A stretch of 64,000 nucleotides of DNA from NCBI RefSeq assembly GCF_000616095.1, contig NZ_BAMS01000006.1, positions 87,930 to 151,929 of the forward strand, in the 5' to 3' direction. The stretch's first letter is position 1; the number at the start of each line of letters is the position of its first letter. Origin of the DNA: Sneathiella glossodoripedis JCM 23214. Its GTDB lineage: Bacteria > Pseudomonadota > Alphaproteobacteria > Sneathiellales > Sneathiellaceae. A program made the position numbers and the translations under genes. This document shows positions 7,705 through 16,578 of the stretch, piece after piece. The notes under the pieces are model-generated. The model saw nothing but the letters and a program-made list of their open reading frames with translations, was not told where the DNA came from and did not search any database.

Positions 7705-9012
7705 TTAGTTCAGCATTGTTTGTGGTAACCACAGAATGAGCGATGGGAACGCTATAAACAGTGCCACCGTCAAAATATCTGCTACAAAAAACGGACCGAT
7801 CCCTCGGAAAACATCCGCAAGCGGAATATCAGGCCGGACACCGTTTACGACATAGCAGTTCAATCCAATTGGTGGTGTGATGAGGCAAATCTCAACCATT
7901 TTCACAACGATAATTCCAAACCAGATAGGATCATAGCCAAGGCCAATAACTGCTGGATACACAACTGGCAGAGTTAGCAGCAGCATGCCAATTGCGTCCA
8001 TGAACATACCTAAAATGGCATAGCCGCACAGAATGAGCAGAATGGTTACAGTTGGCGGGAATGGTAACCCAAGGATCCATTCAGCAAAAGCTTCTGGTAA
8101 GCCAGAGAAGCCGAGAAAACGAACGAATACCAAAACACCCCAGATAATCGAGAAGATCATAACACTGAGTTTGGCAGTTTCAAATAAGGCTTCTTTTAAT
8201 TGCTTGGTTCTCATCCCGTGAGCAAATGCAAGGATCAGAACAACAAAAGCTCCGAGTGCACCGGCTTCTGTGGGAGTTGCCCATCCACCGTAAATCGCGC
8301 TGAAGATAATGCCAATTACAGCCACGATAGGTAATGTTCCGGGTAAGGATTTTACCCGTTCAGCCATTGTAAAGCCGCGAACTGGTGGTCCTAGCTTGGG
8401 ATTAACCGTTGCACGCCCCATAATAATGAACGCGTATATGAGCGCTGATACGATGCCAGGAATGAAGCCTGCCAACAATAATGCGCCCACGGATTGTTCA
8501 ACGATAATGGCGTAAATAACCAGAATAGCACTAGGCGGTATGAGTGACGCAAGCGTACCGCCAGCAGCAACAACACCCGCAGCTAGCCTGCGATCATAAC
8601 CCGCGCGCAACATTTCCGGGATGGCGACGCGGCTGAATACCGCTGCTGTAGCAGTACTCGCACCGGAGACCGCTGCAAAACCTGCAGCAGCAAAAACCGA
8701 TGCCACAGCGAGGCCACCGGGAACCCAGCCAATCCATTTCTTTGCCGCATCAAAGGCGGCGGTTGTAATACCTGCGTGAAATGCCAAATAACCGATCAGG
8801 ATAAACATTGGCAAAACGCTTAGCGAATATAGTGTGGATTTGGAATGTGGAATTGTTCCAACGATGCCGGTACCCGCATCCCATCCAATGATGGATACTA
8901 TGCCGATCATACCTACAACTGTGGCGGCGATATAAACCCGGACACCCAGGAAAACCATTAGCATCAGGGCGCCCATACCGATAATGCCGGTAACTAGAGG
9001 ATCGAGTTCCAT
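7705..9012 (-). CDS. dctM: TRAP transporter large permease subunit (DctM)
   Basis: 435-residue integral membrane protein of the DctM family with about 12 hydrophobic segments. Typical features include an N-terminal VTGIIGMGALMLMVFLGV segment, GASTATAAVFSRVAIPEML near residue 120, and GGWATPTEAGALGAF near 245. It forms the ion-coupled channel of a tripartite ATP-independent periplasmic uptake system. Its ATG shares one base with the stop codon of the small permease (TAATG), so the two are translationally coupled. The substrate is set by the binding protein at 9833. Confidence 0.95.
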   Translation of the reverse strand: MELDPLVTGIIGMGALMLMVFLGVRVYIAATVVGMIGIVSIIGWDAGTGIVGTIPHSKSTLYSLSVLPMFILIGYLAFHAGITTAAFDAAKKWIGWVPGGLAVASVFAAAGFAAVSGASTATAAVFSRVAIPEMLRAGYDRRLAAGVVAAGGTLASLIPPSAILVIYAIIVEQSVGALLLAGFIPGIVSALIYAFIIMGRATVNPKLGPPVRGFTMAERVKSLPGTLPIVAVIGIIFSAIYGGWATPTEAGALGAFVVLILAFAHGMRTKQLKEALFETAKLSVMIFSIIWGVLVFVRFLGFSGLPEAFAEWILGLPFPPTVTILLILCGYAILGMFMDAIGMLLLTLPVVYPAVIGLGYDPIWFGIIVVKMVEICLITPPIGLNCYVVNGVRPDIPLADVFRGIGPFFVADILTVALFIAFPSLILWLPQTMLN

Positions 9013-9683
9013 TATTTTTTCCCCCCGGATTTACGGTACGATTTGTCAAATTCTGCTTCTTTGGCGGCTTCTTCTCCCAATGCATCGGCAATCTCATGCC
9101 GAGCCTGTTCCTCCACATCTTCGATCACGGGAATAGCGACAATTGGGGCGTTTGGATAAATGAACATGCGTCCGAAACCAACCGCCTGAATGGCAAAGCG
9201 GATCCATAAGACACCAAAGGCTAGCGGAATTATCAGCTTTGCGGGCCAGATAGGCAGGCCGATATCAATCGTAGAGTCGCCAAAATCATAAGCTCTTTCA
9301 AAGTGAAGCCAGCTTTTCTGGATGAGTACGGTTATGACAAAAAGACCAACGAGCGTTGCTAGAAACTCAAAGAAGTACAGCGTGCGACCGTTGAATTTTG
9401 CCATAAACAGATCCATACGGACATGACCACCTAAGCGTTGACAATAGGCAATACCAAAAAAGGCAAAAATCACCATGCTTTGTTCGATGAAGTCGATATA
9501 GCCGTAAATCGGCATATCCAGTAATTTTCTGCCAAGTACTTGCGACACGCCGAGGATCATGACGATAAAAATTGCCGTAGCCGAGAAACCGTTAAGAAAG
9601 TTTTCCAGTTTAGAAAACCAGAAATCAAATTTGCCAAGTAGCCCTGTCGGCGGCTCTTGAGGAGAAACTGAGTGTGTTATCAT
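9012..9683 (-). CDS. dctQ: TRAP transporter small permease subunit (DctQ)
   Basis: 223 residues with four membrane helices (about residues 34-52, 62-83, 100-122 and 145-166), as expected for DctQ. The cytoplasmic tail after residue 170 is unusually long and acidic and ends in a basic SYRKSGGKK. Lies between the binding-protein gene and dctM; overlaps dctM by one base. Confidence 0.92.
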   Translation of the reverse strand: MITHSVSPQEPPTGLLGKFDFWFSKLENFLNGFSATAIFIVMILGVSQVLGRKLLDMPIYGYIDFIEQSMVIFAFFGIAYCQRLGGHVRMDLFMAKFNGRTLYFFEFLATLVGLFVITVLIQKSWLHFERAYDFGDSTIDIGLPIWPAKLIIPLAFGVLWIRFAIQAVGFGRMFIYPNAPIVAIPVIEDVEEQARHEIADALGEEAAKEAEFDKSYRKSGGKK

Positions 9684-9781
9684 TGACTATCTCTCTAGAA
9701 AGAGGAACCAATAAGCTCCAGTTGGAGCCGTTTGTATTTCTTCTAACTTCTTAGTGGTTAGATTTATTTGGAATTTCCACG

Positions 9782-9820
9782 AAAAAGGGGCCGGTAGCGT
9801 GAAAGCTATACCGGCCCCAC
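9782..9820 (-). terminator. Hairpin between dctP and dctQ (partial terminator)
   Basis: GGGGCCGGTA (9787-9796) pairs with TACCGGCCCC (9809-9818) and is followed on the minus strand by TTTTTC. Position just after the binding-protein gene suggests partial termination or mRNA stabilisation, giving more binding protein than permease, a common arrangement in solute-binding-protein operons. Confidence 0.75.
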
Positions 9821-9832
9821 ATTCATCACCTA

Positions 9833-10867
9833 TTACTGTTTGGCAGTTGTCAGGATCAGGTCAAGCAACTCCTGACCATTAATGTCTTTTTCAGCCATTT
9901 CCTTGATCCAGTCGTCCCATACGGGTTTCGCGCCAACTTTACGAAACTCGTCCAGTTCAGCGTCAGTGTATTTGATCGACTGAAGACCTTTTTCCTTCAT
10001 GAGAGGAAAGTTTTTGGCATCTGCTTTTTCGTAAGCCACGAACAGGGACTCATAAGCAGGTGTTTTGGCTTCTTCCAGAAGGGTTTTGTACTGGTCAGGC
10101 AATTCATTGTAGGCTGGAATGTTTACCACAACTGGACAGTTGTTCGCTCCTGGGCTCAGGTTTGAAGTGTGCCATTTACCAATATCTGTGAGTTTATAGG
10201 CAACATGCGCATAAGTGAATGGGAATGACGCTGCATCAACAGTGCCACGCTCCAATGATGTGTAAACTTCAGAGGCAGTAACAGTCGTTGGAATTGCGCC
10301 AAGTTTTGTCATCGCTTTACCGATGCCGCCAAGGGCACGTACACGCATACCTTTCCAGTCATCCAGTGTCAGTGGTGGCTTACCAACACCCGTAAATTCA
10401 TACTGTGGCAGCAAAGAGCTCATCAGGAGTTTGGCATTCCAGCGAGCGAGATCTTTTTCTACAGCAGGATGTGCGTAGTAAGCTTCATGCACTTTCGCTT
10501 GGGTGCGAAGGTTGGGGAACGGTAAGAATGGCAGGTCAAGACCGCTCAGAGTTGGGTTTTTGTCTGGATGGTATGCAGAGCAGAACATTGCCATCTGGAA
10601 TGCTCCCAAGGAAATACCGTCCAGATTCTCTCTGGATTTGGACAGCGCTTCACCGTAGTGAATCTTAATTTTGAATTTTCCGCCAGTCCGTTCGTCCACA
10701 TATTTGGAAATTTCTTCAATGCCGGCTGTAAACGCCCGCTGCTTTCCCCAAACAGACAAATTCCATTTTACTGATGGTCCATCAACCATTTCCGCTGCTG
10801 ATGCGCCAAATGCGAAGCCAGCAACAGTCGTAGCCGCAGCAATAGACAAAACAGTCTTTTTAAGCAT
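9833..10867 (-). CDS. dctP: TRAP transporter solute-binding protein (DctP)
   Basis: 344 residues with a clear Sec signal peptide (MLKKTVLSIAAATTVAGF, cleavage likely after ASA near residue 24), so periplasmic. DctP-type features include the segment YGEALSKSRENLDGISLGAF (about 71-90), the MRVRALGGIGKAM region whose Arg usually pairs with a carboxylate ligand, and AASFPFTYAHVAYKL. First gene of the dctPQM operon, upstream of the CoA-ligase operon on the same strand; a carboxylate ligand is inferred. The 235-base region 10868-11102 between it and the next gene, on the other strand, should hold the promoters of both; I see no clear operator there. Confidence 0.94.
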   Translation of the reverse strand: MLKKTVLSIAAATTVAGFAFGASAAEMVDGPSVKWNLSVWGKQRAFTAGIEEISKYVDERTGGKFKIKIHYGEALSKSRENLDGISLGAFQMAMFCSAYHPDKNPTLSGLDLPFLPFPNLRTQAKVHEAYYAHPAVEKDLARWNAKLLMSSLLPQYEFTGVGKPPLTLDDWKGMRVRALGGIGKAMTKLGAIPTTVTASEVYTSLERGTVDAASFPFTYAHVAYKLTDIGKWHTSNLSPGANNCPVVVNIPAYNELPDQYKTLLEEAKTPAYESLFVAYEKADAKNFPLMKEKGLQSIKYTDAELDEFRKVGAKPVWDDWIKEMAEKDINGQELLDLILTTAKQ

Positions 10868-11102
10868 ATTTCTACTCCCTGTATTTGTTAGTGTTTCTTG
10901 TTATTTTTCCTGAGACTAAAGCATGGTTTTAGCCTCAATTCAACTAGTTGTTCCTCTATCTCAAATAATTTCGCCTATAATTTCTCTTGTAACGGATAAT
11001 AGTTGAGTTTTATACACGCAAGATATGGTGGTGAGAGCTGCTGAAGGTTGCAGTTTGGAATATTTTTCAGGAAGCCCATTTACCGATCTTTTGTAACTCT
11101 TT

Positions 11103-11870
11103 ATGGTGAGTTTTATGCAACCATCCAGGCCCACGTTGATATTGATCGGTCATGGCTCTACTACAAGCGAAAGAGCCAAAATCGCTATTGAAGAGCATGC
11201 AGAAACCCTACGTCTTAGTCCTCGATTTGGAAAAGTGCAAACGTATTATTTAATGGATGAGGCTGCTAAACCGATCATTCCTGCTGGCGAGAGCTTTCTG
11301 TTGCCGTTTTTCATGAGTGAAGGGTATTTTGTCAAAAAACGAATACCTCAACTTTTTGCGCTGGAAGATTTCAAATATCTGGATGAAACGCATCAAATTT
11401 ATCAGTGTGATTCTTTAGGAGTTGATCCTGAGCTTGCTGAAATCTTGAATCAAATGGCCAAGGAATGTGTGTACGAGAATGAATTGAGTATTGGTAAAAC
11501 TGCTTTTCTACTGATCGCACATGGCTCTGAGAAAAACTCTGCATCGGCGGAAGCGGCATATTATCAGCGTGACCAGCTTGGCGAAATTGCAAAAACCCAG
11601 AACCTCGGGGTTGCATTTTTAGAGCAATCACCTTCGATTGCTCAGGAATTGTCCAGATTGGCGGAAGCGGTGGATGCCATAGTATGCCTGGGTTTATTCG
11701 CCGCAGAGGGGCCTCATGCGATTGAGGATGTACCTTCTGAGATCGAAACTTGGTCGGAAAATAATAACCGTACAAAAGTTTATTATCAGGGACCTGTTGG
11801 TGTGCGTAGTGAAATTGTAAGACTTGTACAAAATAGTGTAAGTCGACGTGCGCACGGATTCCAGTCCTGA
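11103..11870 (+). CDS. CbiX/sirohydrochlorin-chelatase-like protein, two domains
   Basis: 255 residues made of two CbiX-type halves, each beginning with a beta strand and a His-Gly-Ser: LILIGHGSTT (about 12-21) and FLLIAHGSEKN (about 138-148). The first half also has FLLPFFMSEGYFVKKRIPQ, the second GLFAAEGPHAIEDVP, which resemble the second metal-ligand region of the family. Known members insert Co or Fe into sirohydrochlorin. There is no cobalamin or siroheme gene next to it, although sulfite reductase, a siroheme enzyme, is encoded 16 kb away. Start at 11103 or 11115 cannot be decided; neither has a strong ribosome-binding site. Confidence 0.75.
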   Translation: MVSFMQPSRPTLILIGHGSTTSERAKIAIEEHAETLRLSPRFGKVQTYYLMDEAAKPIIPAGESFLLPFFMSEGYFVKKRIPQLFALEDFKYLDETHQIYQCDSLGVDPELAEILNQMAKECVYENELSIGKTAFLLIAHGSEKNSASAEAAYYQRDQLGEIAKTQNLGVAFLEQSPSIAQELSRLAEAVDAIVCLGLFAAEGPHAIEDVPSEIETWSENNNRTKVYYQGPVGVRSEIVRLVQNSVSRRAHGFQS

Positions 11871-11999
11871 TACAGCAACGCATCGCTTGCAATTTTGGCA
11901 CTGCGTCGGGAATTTCGAAAAGAATACACGGAATTGATTGAGATTCTCTTCCTTTTTATGTATTGCAGGGGGAGAAATTACTAAAGAGGTCCTTATTGG

Positions 12000-12485
12000 A
12001 TGGTTGATCGCAAGCCCGCTAAAGCTGTTAAGAAAAAAATTGCAGCAACAGTAAAATTTTTTGATGAGAGTAAAGGATTTGGTTTTGTCTCTCCCTCGGA
12101 TGGCTCACCAGATGCTTTTATTCATATTTCAGTGTTGCAGGACACGTCATACACCGAACTTGCTGAAGGTATGCGTATAGTTGTCGATCTAAGCGCGGGA
12201 GATCGTGGAGCACAGGTGTCGGCCATTTATGAGCCGGAAGAAGGTGAAGTGGCGGCACCTGCTGGTCAGGATGTGGAAGTTGAAGGCGTCGTGACGGAAT
12301 TTGTAGAAGAACACAATTACGGTTTGATCTCTCCCGATGGTGGCGGCAAAAAAATCTTCTTCCATGTTAATATGCTGGAGAGATCAGAGGTCGATATGGA
12401 GAAGTTCGGTGTTGATGCGAAAGTGCGCTGTGTCGTAAGACAGGGTATCAAAGGCCCAATTGCTGACAGCCTGGAACTTCTGTGA
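12000..12485 (+). CDS. Cold-shock protein with two cold-shock domains
   Basis: 161 residues. The first cold-shock domain (about 15-78) has both nucleic-acid-binding motifs, KGFGFVSPSDG (RNP1-like) and DAFIHISVL (RNP2-like). The second (about 92-160) is diverged: HNYGLISPDGG and KIFFHVNML, with fewer aromatic residues. Such tandem proteins are common in Alphaproteobacteria and bind single-stranded RNA/DNA. The basic N-terminus (DRKPAKAVKKKIAATVKFF) may also contact nucleic acid. DUF3126 follows after 19 bases, probably in the same transcript, ending at the terminator near 12749. Confidence 0.92.
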   Translation: MVDRKPAKAVKKKIAATVKFFDESKGFGFVSPSDGSPDAFIHISVLQDTSYTELAEGMRIVVDLSAGDRGAQVSAIYEPEEGEVAAPAGQDVEVEGVVTEFVEEHNYGLISPDGGGKKIFFHVNMLERSEVDMEKFGVDAKVRCVVRQGIKGPIADSLELL

Positions 12486-12504
12486 AACGGGATAGGAAGA
12501 CGAT

Positions 12505-12723
12505 ATGACAAGAACTGAAACCTTGCGTGTGCAGCGCTATCTCCGTGAAAAGTTTGCGAATGATTCCTTCGTGGTTAAAGAGAGACGCCCATCTGACGGG
12601 ACTGCGGAAGTCATGTTGGACGATGAGTTTATTGGTGTCGTCTATCGTGACGAGGATGAGGGGGAAGTTTCTTTCGCATTTCATATGACGATACTGGATA
12701 TCGATTTGCCCGAAACATCTTAA
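12505..12723 (+). CDS. DUF3126 family protein, 72 aa
   Basis: Small protein of a family confined largely to Alphaproteobacteria and of unknown function. The conserved pattern LRVQRYLREKFAND near the start, and IGVVYRDEDEGEVSF and MTILDIDL near the end, match what I recall of the family. Preceded by an AGGAAG ribosome-binding site and cotranscribed with the double cold-shock gene. Confidence 0.85.
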   Translation: MTRTETLRVQRYLREKFANDSFVVKERRPSDGTAEVMLDDEFIGVVYRDEDEGEVSFAFHMTILDIDLPETS

Positions 12724-12748
12724 GTTCCAACCCAACTAAAGTGTATTG

Positions 12749-12782
12749 AACCTGATTTGCGCGCAAATCAGGTTTTTTTGTT
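12749..12782 (+). terminator. Rho-independent terminator after DUF3126
   Basis: AACCTGATTTGCG pairs with its exact complement CGCAAATCAGGTT (12749-12774) and is followed by a run of seven T. Confidence 0.92.
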
Positions 12783-12814
12783 TTTATTAACCGATCCACT
12801 CTACTGTTTAGGCT

Positions 12815-13222
12815 ATGATTGCGTTGTTAAGAATTATAGCTCTTGCCTTACTCACGATATTTGCGGAGGCAATTTCAAATCCGGCTTCTGCGGAGAAATT
12901 TATCCTCATTGATGTCACCGGCGATAAAACAGAAAAAATTTCTGGAGATTGCTATTTATTGCGACGTAACGGTCAACTCGCGCGGCAAAGACTACAAAGT
13001 AAAGTCCCCACCCGTTTCTGGCTGCCAACAAGTGCGGTGCGGTGCAATTTTGAAAAGTCAGATGCGGTATTGCCGGTGACTGTCACCATTATCAGAAATG
13101 GAGAAGTGGAGTACAGGCTGACCAGTCGCCCTCCTTTTAAATGGATGGTTTTTCGTTCATCTGGTCCTTGGGGGCTTGCGGAAGGTAATTCATATCCGAC
13201 CAGACCAGCTTTTCACCCTTGA
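12815..13222 (+). CDS. Hypothetical exported protein, 135 aa
   Basis: Not recognised. It begins with a signal peptide (MIALLRIIALALLTIFAEA, cleavage likely after ASA near residue 27), so the 108-residue rest is probably periplasmic. Two Cys (about 47 and 77) could form a disulfide. The strand-rich pattern (LPVTVTIIRNGEVEYRL) hints at a small beta domain. It starts about 30 bases after a terminator and stands alone. Confidence 0.6.
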   Translation: MIALLRIIALALLTIFAEAISNPASAEKFILIDVTGDKTEKISGDCYLLRRNGQLARQRLQSKVPTRFWLPTSAVRCNFEKSDAVLPVTVTIIRNGEVEYRLTSRPPFKWMVFRSSGPWGLAEGNSYPTRPAFHP

Positions 13223-13537
13223 GGAAAAATTAGCAATTAACCGAACTGGTAAATAATTGTCACAATCGCGCTATGTTTAGAGATTATCGGTGGATTCAAG
13301 TGTCCCATTTCGAGGAATTGATGTCTGGACGGTCAAAAAATGCTACATTTTTGTCACTTAACATTGAAATATAGTCCAGCCGGATTACATTGACTCCAAG
13401 TATTCGGGATGAATAACTATTAGAGTATTAGAAATATATTCTATATTTATGTCTGCCGTGATTTCCGTAAGGGGTATGCCGGTAGAAAATGCTGAGGCTC
13501 TTTTTGAGTGCTTTTACTCAATTATTAGGGGAGAGAT
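13223..13537. other. Intergenic region upstream of the OmpA-like lipoprotein
   Basis: 315 bases without a convincing gene. The AT-rich stretch around 13420-13450 (AGAAATATATTCTATATT) could hold a promoter for the lipoprotein. A small hairpin TTGAGT/ACTCAA (13504-13509 with 13516-13521) lies just before the AGGGGAGAG ribosome-binding site at about 13528-13535. Confidence 0.5.
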
Positions 13538-14413
13538 ATGAAAAAGTTAATTACCTTTGCTGTATTTGGTGCAGCGTCCGTGACGCTTGCAGCTTGCGGT
13601 GGAAAACTTGGTGAGGCGGAAATGATGACAGCTTCCGGGTCAGCATTTTCTCAAGCGCTTTACAATGATTATATCACATTATCACGCGGTGAATATGGTG
13701 AAGGTGACTATACAGACGCCGACCGTTTCGCCGTTAAGGCAATGTCTGCAGCACGGGGTAATGATGTTGCGCCTTATAATCCTGGTGAATGGAAAATTCC
13801 GGAAGATCGTGTGCCCGTGTTAACCGGCGCGTATAACCGCTTGGTAGCGGCCCTGAACGGTACAGCAAAAGACAAGGCGACAGTTCAACTTGCTCGCGCA
13901 CAAACCAGCTTTGATTGTTGGGTTCAGGAGCAGGAAGAAAACTTCCAGCCTGATCATATTGCTGCCTGCCGTGACGCATTTGTAGCTGCGATGGCGGATG
14001 TCGATAAAATGACTATGGTGGCAAAGCCAGCTCCTGCACCAGCGCCTGCGCCAGCGAAGAAGGAAATGGTAGCAGAAGCCAAAACATGGGAAGTTCTATT
14101 CCATTTTGACAGCACCAGTATGTTACCAGGCTCAAAAGCTAAGGTTAAGGAAGCTGTAGATTACGTGAGTAATTTCAAGCGTCCTCGTGTGACAATTGCT
14201 GGCTATACGGACACTTCCGGGTCCGCAGAATATAATGCCGCACTTTCTGAAAGACGTTCTGAAGCGCTTGCATTAATGGCAATGGATATGGGGCTTGACC
14301 CAAAAAACGTAATTATGCGCAGCTACGGTGAGGATAGAACTGCTGTCCCGACCGGCGATGGGGTTAAGAAACAGGAAAACCGCCGCGCTACAATTACTAT
14401 TGAAAGTAAATAA
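13538..14413 (+). CDS. OmpA-family outer-membrane lipoprotein
   Basis: 291 residues. A lipoprotein signal peptide ends in the lipobox LAAC with the lipid-modified Cys at about residue 20. A helical N-terminal domain of unknown role follows (about 25-160, with a Cys pair at about 127 and 144), then an Ala-Pro linker (PAPAPAPAPAK, about 165-175) and a C-terminal OmpA peptidoglycan-binding domain (about 185-290: FHFDSTSMLPGSKAKV, TIAGYTDTSGSAEYN, LSERRSEAL, NRRATITIE). It probably anchors the outer membrane to the cell wall, with a layout like Pal but with an added domain. Strong ribosome-binding site. A DUF3012 lipoprotein follows after 52 bases. Confidence 0.9.
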   Translation: MKKLITFAVFGAASVTLAACGGKLGEAEMMTASGSAFSQALYNDYITLSRGEYGEGDYTDADRFAVKAMSAARGNDVAPYNPGEWKIPEDRVPVLTGAYNRLVAALNGTAKDKATVQLARAQTSFDCWVQEQEENFQPDHIAACRDAFVAAMADVDKMTMVAKPAPAPAPAPAKKEMVAEAKTWEVLFHFDSTSMLPGSKAKVKEAVDYVSNFKRPRVTIAGYTDTSGSAEYNAALSERRSEALALMAMDMGLDPKNVIMRSYGEDRTAVPTGDGVKKQENRRATITIESK

Positions 14414-14465
14414 TATCGGTTGGGGAGCGGTAGAACCGCTCCCCAAATTATTCAAAGGAACCTGA

Positions 14466-14645
14466 ATGAAATCAGTAGCCAAAATTGTTTGCACCGGATT
14501 TTCAGTTGTGATGCTTTCTTTCGCTGTTTCTGCCTGTTCGCCTGAAGTGGGCAGTAAAGAATGGTGTGAGGATATCAAGGAAAAAGGCGCAGAGAATGTA
14601 ACCGCCAAAGAGGCGGCAGATTTTGCGAAACATTGCGTATTGTAA
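14466..14645 (+). CDS. DUF3012 small lipoprotein, 59 aa
   Basis: An ATG at 14466 opens a 59-codon frame with a lipoprotein signal (SFAVSACSPEVG, lipid Cys at about residue 23) followed by the DUF3012 pattern: WCEDIKEKG, TAKEAADFAKHCVL. The ribosome-binding site AAGGAA lies about 8 bases upstream. The role is unknown; two further Cys in the mature part could form a disulfide. Likely cotranscribed with the OmpA-family lipoprotein and ended by the terminator at 14672. Confidence 0.85.
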   Translation: MKSVAKIVCTGFSVVMLSFAVSACSPEVGSKEWCEDIKEKGAENVTAKEAADFAKHCVL

Positions 14646-14671
14646 TGATAAATTCGTTCATATTTAAATAC

Positions 14672-14700
14672 AAAAAACCGGCTCTTGAGCCGGTTTTTTA
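14672..14700 (+). terminator. Rho-independent terminator
   Basis: AAAAACCGGCTC pairs with GAGCCGGTTTTT around a TT loop (14674-14698). It is nearly symmetrical and lies between the DUF3012 gene and the 3' end of the minus-strand tRNA, so it can serve both. Confidence 0.88.
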
Positions 14701-14701
14701 A

Positions 14702-14778
14702 TGGTGACCCCGGCAGGACTCGAACCTGCTACCCCCAGATTAGGAATCTGGTGCTCTATCCTGATGAGCTACGGGGCC
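14702..14778 (-). tRNA. tRNA-Arg (anticodon CCT)
   Basis: 77 bases on the minus strand. The acceptor stem GGCCCCG pairs with CGGGGTC (one G-T pair) and the CCA end is encoded (14702-14704). The D arm begins GCTCATCAGGATAGAGC, the anticodon arm is CCAGA-TTCCTAA-TCTGG, and the T arm has GGTTCGAGTCC. The anticodon CCT reads AGG. Confidence 0.96.
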
Positions 14779-14957
14779 AGTGTTGTTTCTGATACAACAA
14801 TCATTGCGATATTGACAATAGAATAATAACAGCTTCCCCAGATCGGATTGAGACTGAAGAACAGAATTTTAATTTAACTAAAGATTTACCTAATTTATGC
14901 ATTTTGGAGGCTTGTTATCAGGGCATGTGAAAATTTAATCGGGGGTGAGAATAGAGA

Positions 14958-16346
14958 ATGTCAAGCGAACAGAGAGACATAGTCGCGGAAATTGCATCTC
15001 GAACTGGCGGGCTTGGAGTTACGGCTGCAGATATTGCAGGGCAGATTTCAGAAGTTCATGGCAGAAGTCAGCAACAAAACTCCATTATAACTGATCTTAT
15101 TTCTGCTGTTCAGGAGATGGTCTCCACCAATAGCAGTATTGAGGATACAGTTCTAAAAACCAAAGAGGCGACGTCTTCTGCGAGTAATGATGTTCAATCC
15201 TCTCAGAAAAATATTCAAAACGCTGTTGAAAATATTTTTGCCCTTGTAAAGGGTGTCCAGAGTATGGAGCAGCAATTAACCAGTTTGAGCGCAGCACTAG
15301 AAAGTGTTGCCAAAGTGGCGGCAGGCATTGAAGGCATTGCGAGCCAAACTAACCTGCTCGCGCTCAATGCGACAATCGAAGCTGCTCGCGCAGGAGAGGC
15401 AGGTAAAGGGTTTGCTGTTGTGGCAAGTGAGGTGAAAAGTCTTGCTGATGAAACAAGAAAAGCGACAGTTGAGATTACAGATACAGTAAATGAACTGACA
15501 GGTCAGGTGACTTCTCTGCAGAGCGAGAGTGAGGTCAACACTGCTAAGGCGGAAAGTGTGCAGGAGGGGACCACCAGCATTTCGGAGATATTCGAAGCTT
15601 TGCGGGTAAATCTGGACCAGATCGATTTGAACGTTGGTAATATTGCGTCTGTGGCTGAGAAAAATCAGCAGCAATGTGACTCTGTTGCTGCGCGCATGAC
15701 TGACCTGATAGAGGGAAATGAAAAGACGTCGAAAAATTTGGCTGTAGCTGATGAGGCCGCAAATGGATTGTTGAAAGTCAGCGAAACATTAATCGAATTA
15801 TTGGCGAATAGTGATCATGAGACTGAAGACAGTCGATTTATTGCATTAGTGAAAGAAAAGTCAGCCCGTATATCTGAAATTTTCGAGCAGGCTGTAGATA
15901 GTGGAAAGCTTTCAATGGAGGATTTGTTCGATGAAGAATACAAGCCCATAGAAGGAACCGACCCTGTTCAGGTTTTAACAACATTTACGCTGTTTACCGA
16001 TGAAGTCCTACCTTCAATTCAGGAGCCAGTGTTGGAGTTCGATCCGGCAGTTGTATTTTGCGCAGCGGTGGATCGGAACGGTTATCTCCCGACACATAAC
16101 CTGAAATTTGCGCAGCCTCAGCGTCCGGGAGAGCCTGACTGGAATATGGGTAACTCCCGGAACCGTAGAATTTTTGATGATCGTACTGGTATTGCCGCTG
16201 CTAAAAATCAAAAACCGATTCTACTGCAAACCTACCGGCGTGATATGGGGGGCGGAGTGTTTGCAACCATGAAAGACTTAAGCGCGCCCATCGTGGTTAA
16301 AGGAAGGCATTGGGGTGGACTGAGGTTGGCCTATAAACCTTTGTAA
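14958..16346 (+). CDS. Soluble methyl-accepting chemotaxis protein with C-terminal sensor region
   Basis: 462 residues without a membrane segment, so cytoplasmic. The signalling hairpin is N-terminal: the tip motif [21 protein letters not shown] (about 125-145) and [17 protein letters not shown] are clear, with coiled-coil arms from about 30 to 270. The C-terminal part (about 285-462) is a separate domain with [42 protein letters not shown] and [12 protein letters not shown], resembling the C-terminal region of some alphaproteobacterial chemoreceptors, probably ligand- or redox-sensing. The order output-then-sensor is the reverse of a classical receptor. No other chemotaxis genes are nearby. 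Confidence 0.9.
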   Translation: MSSEQRDIVAEIASRTGGLGVTAADIAGQISEVHGRSQQQNSIITDLISAVQEMVSTNSSIEDTVLKTKEATSSASNDVQSSQKNIQNAVENIFALVKGVQSMEQQLTSLSAALESVAKVAAGIEGIASQTNLLALNATIEAARAGEAGKGFAVVASEVKSLADETRKATVEITDTVNELTGQVTSLQSESEVNTAKAESVQEGTTSISEIFEALRVNLDQIDLNVGNIASVAEKNQQQCDSVAARMTDLIEGNEKTSKNLAVADEAANGLLKVSETLIELLANSDHETEDSRFIALVKEKSARISEIFEQAVDSGKLSMEDLFDEEYKPIEGTDPVQVLTTFTLFTDEVLPSIQEPVLEFDPAVVFCAAVDRNGYLPTHNLKFAQPQRPGEPDWNMGNSRNRRIFDDRTGIAAAKNQKPILLQTYRRDMGGGVFATMKDLSAPIVVKGRHWGGLRLAYKPL

Positions 16347-16549
16347 TTATTAGACTCATTTCTAAAATCGTGTCTTTTTCGTAACAGTATGTTGTTGCGT
16401 TAAATTTTGTAATCGCGCGCACGTTTTTTCTTTTTCTTTATAGGCTCTTTTTTGTTTTGTGATGCTCGTCACTATCTCCGGACGGGCGCATGCGTCTAAA
16501 ACCTAACCAGTTGAAAAAAATCAACTAATCTTGGTTCACTCACTTACAG

Positions 16550-16567
16550 TTTTGCCATTCGGCAAAA
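16550..16567 (+). promoter_or_regulatory. Leader hairpin before the porin start
   Basis: TTTTGCC pairs perfectly with GGCAAAA around an ATTC loop and ends directly at the ribosome-binding site TGGAG (16568-16572). Such hairpins may stabilise the long-lived mRNA of an abundant outer-membrane protein; an upstream AGTTGA/TCAACT stem (16509-16525) is also present. Confidence 0.5.
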
Positions 16568-16578
16568 TGGAGATTTAA

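Noticed and set aside
14020..14062. Short tandem repeat in the OmpA-like gene
   Set aside because: It is an in-frame Ala-Pro linker (CCAGCGCCTGC-like units), common in such lipoproteins, not a mobile or phase-variable repeat.
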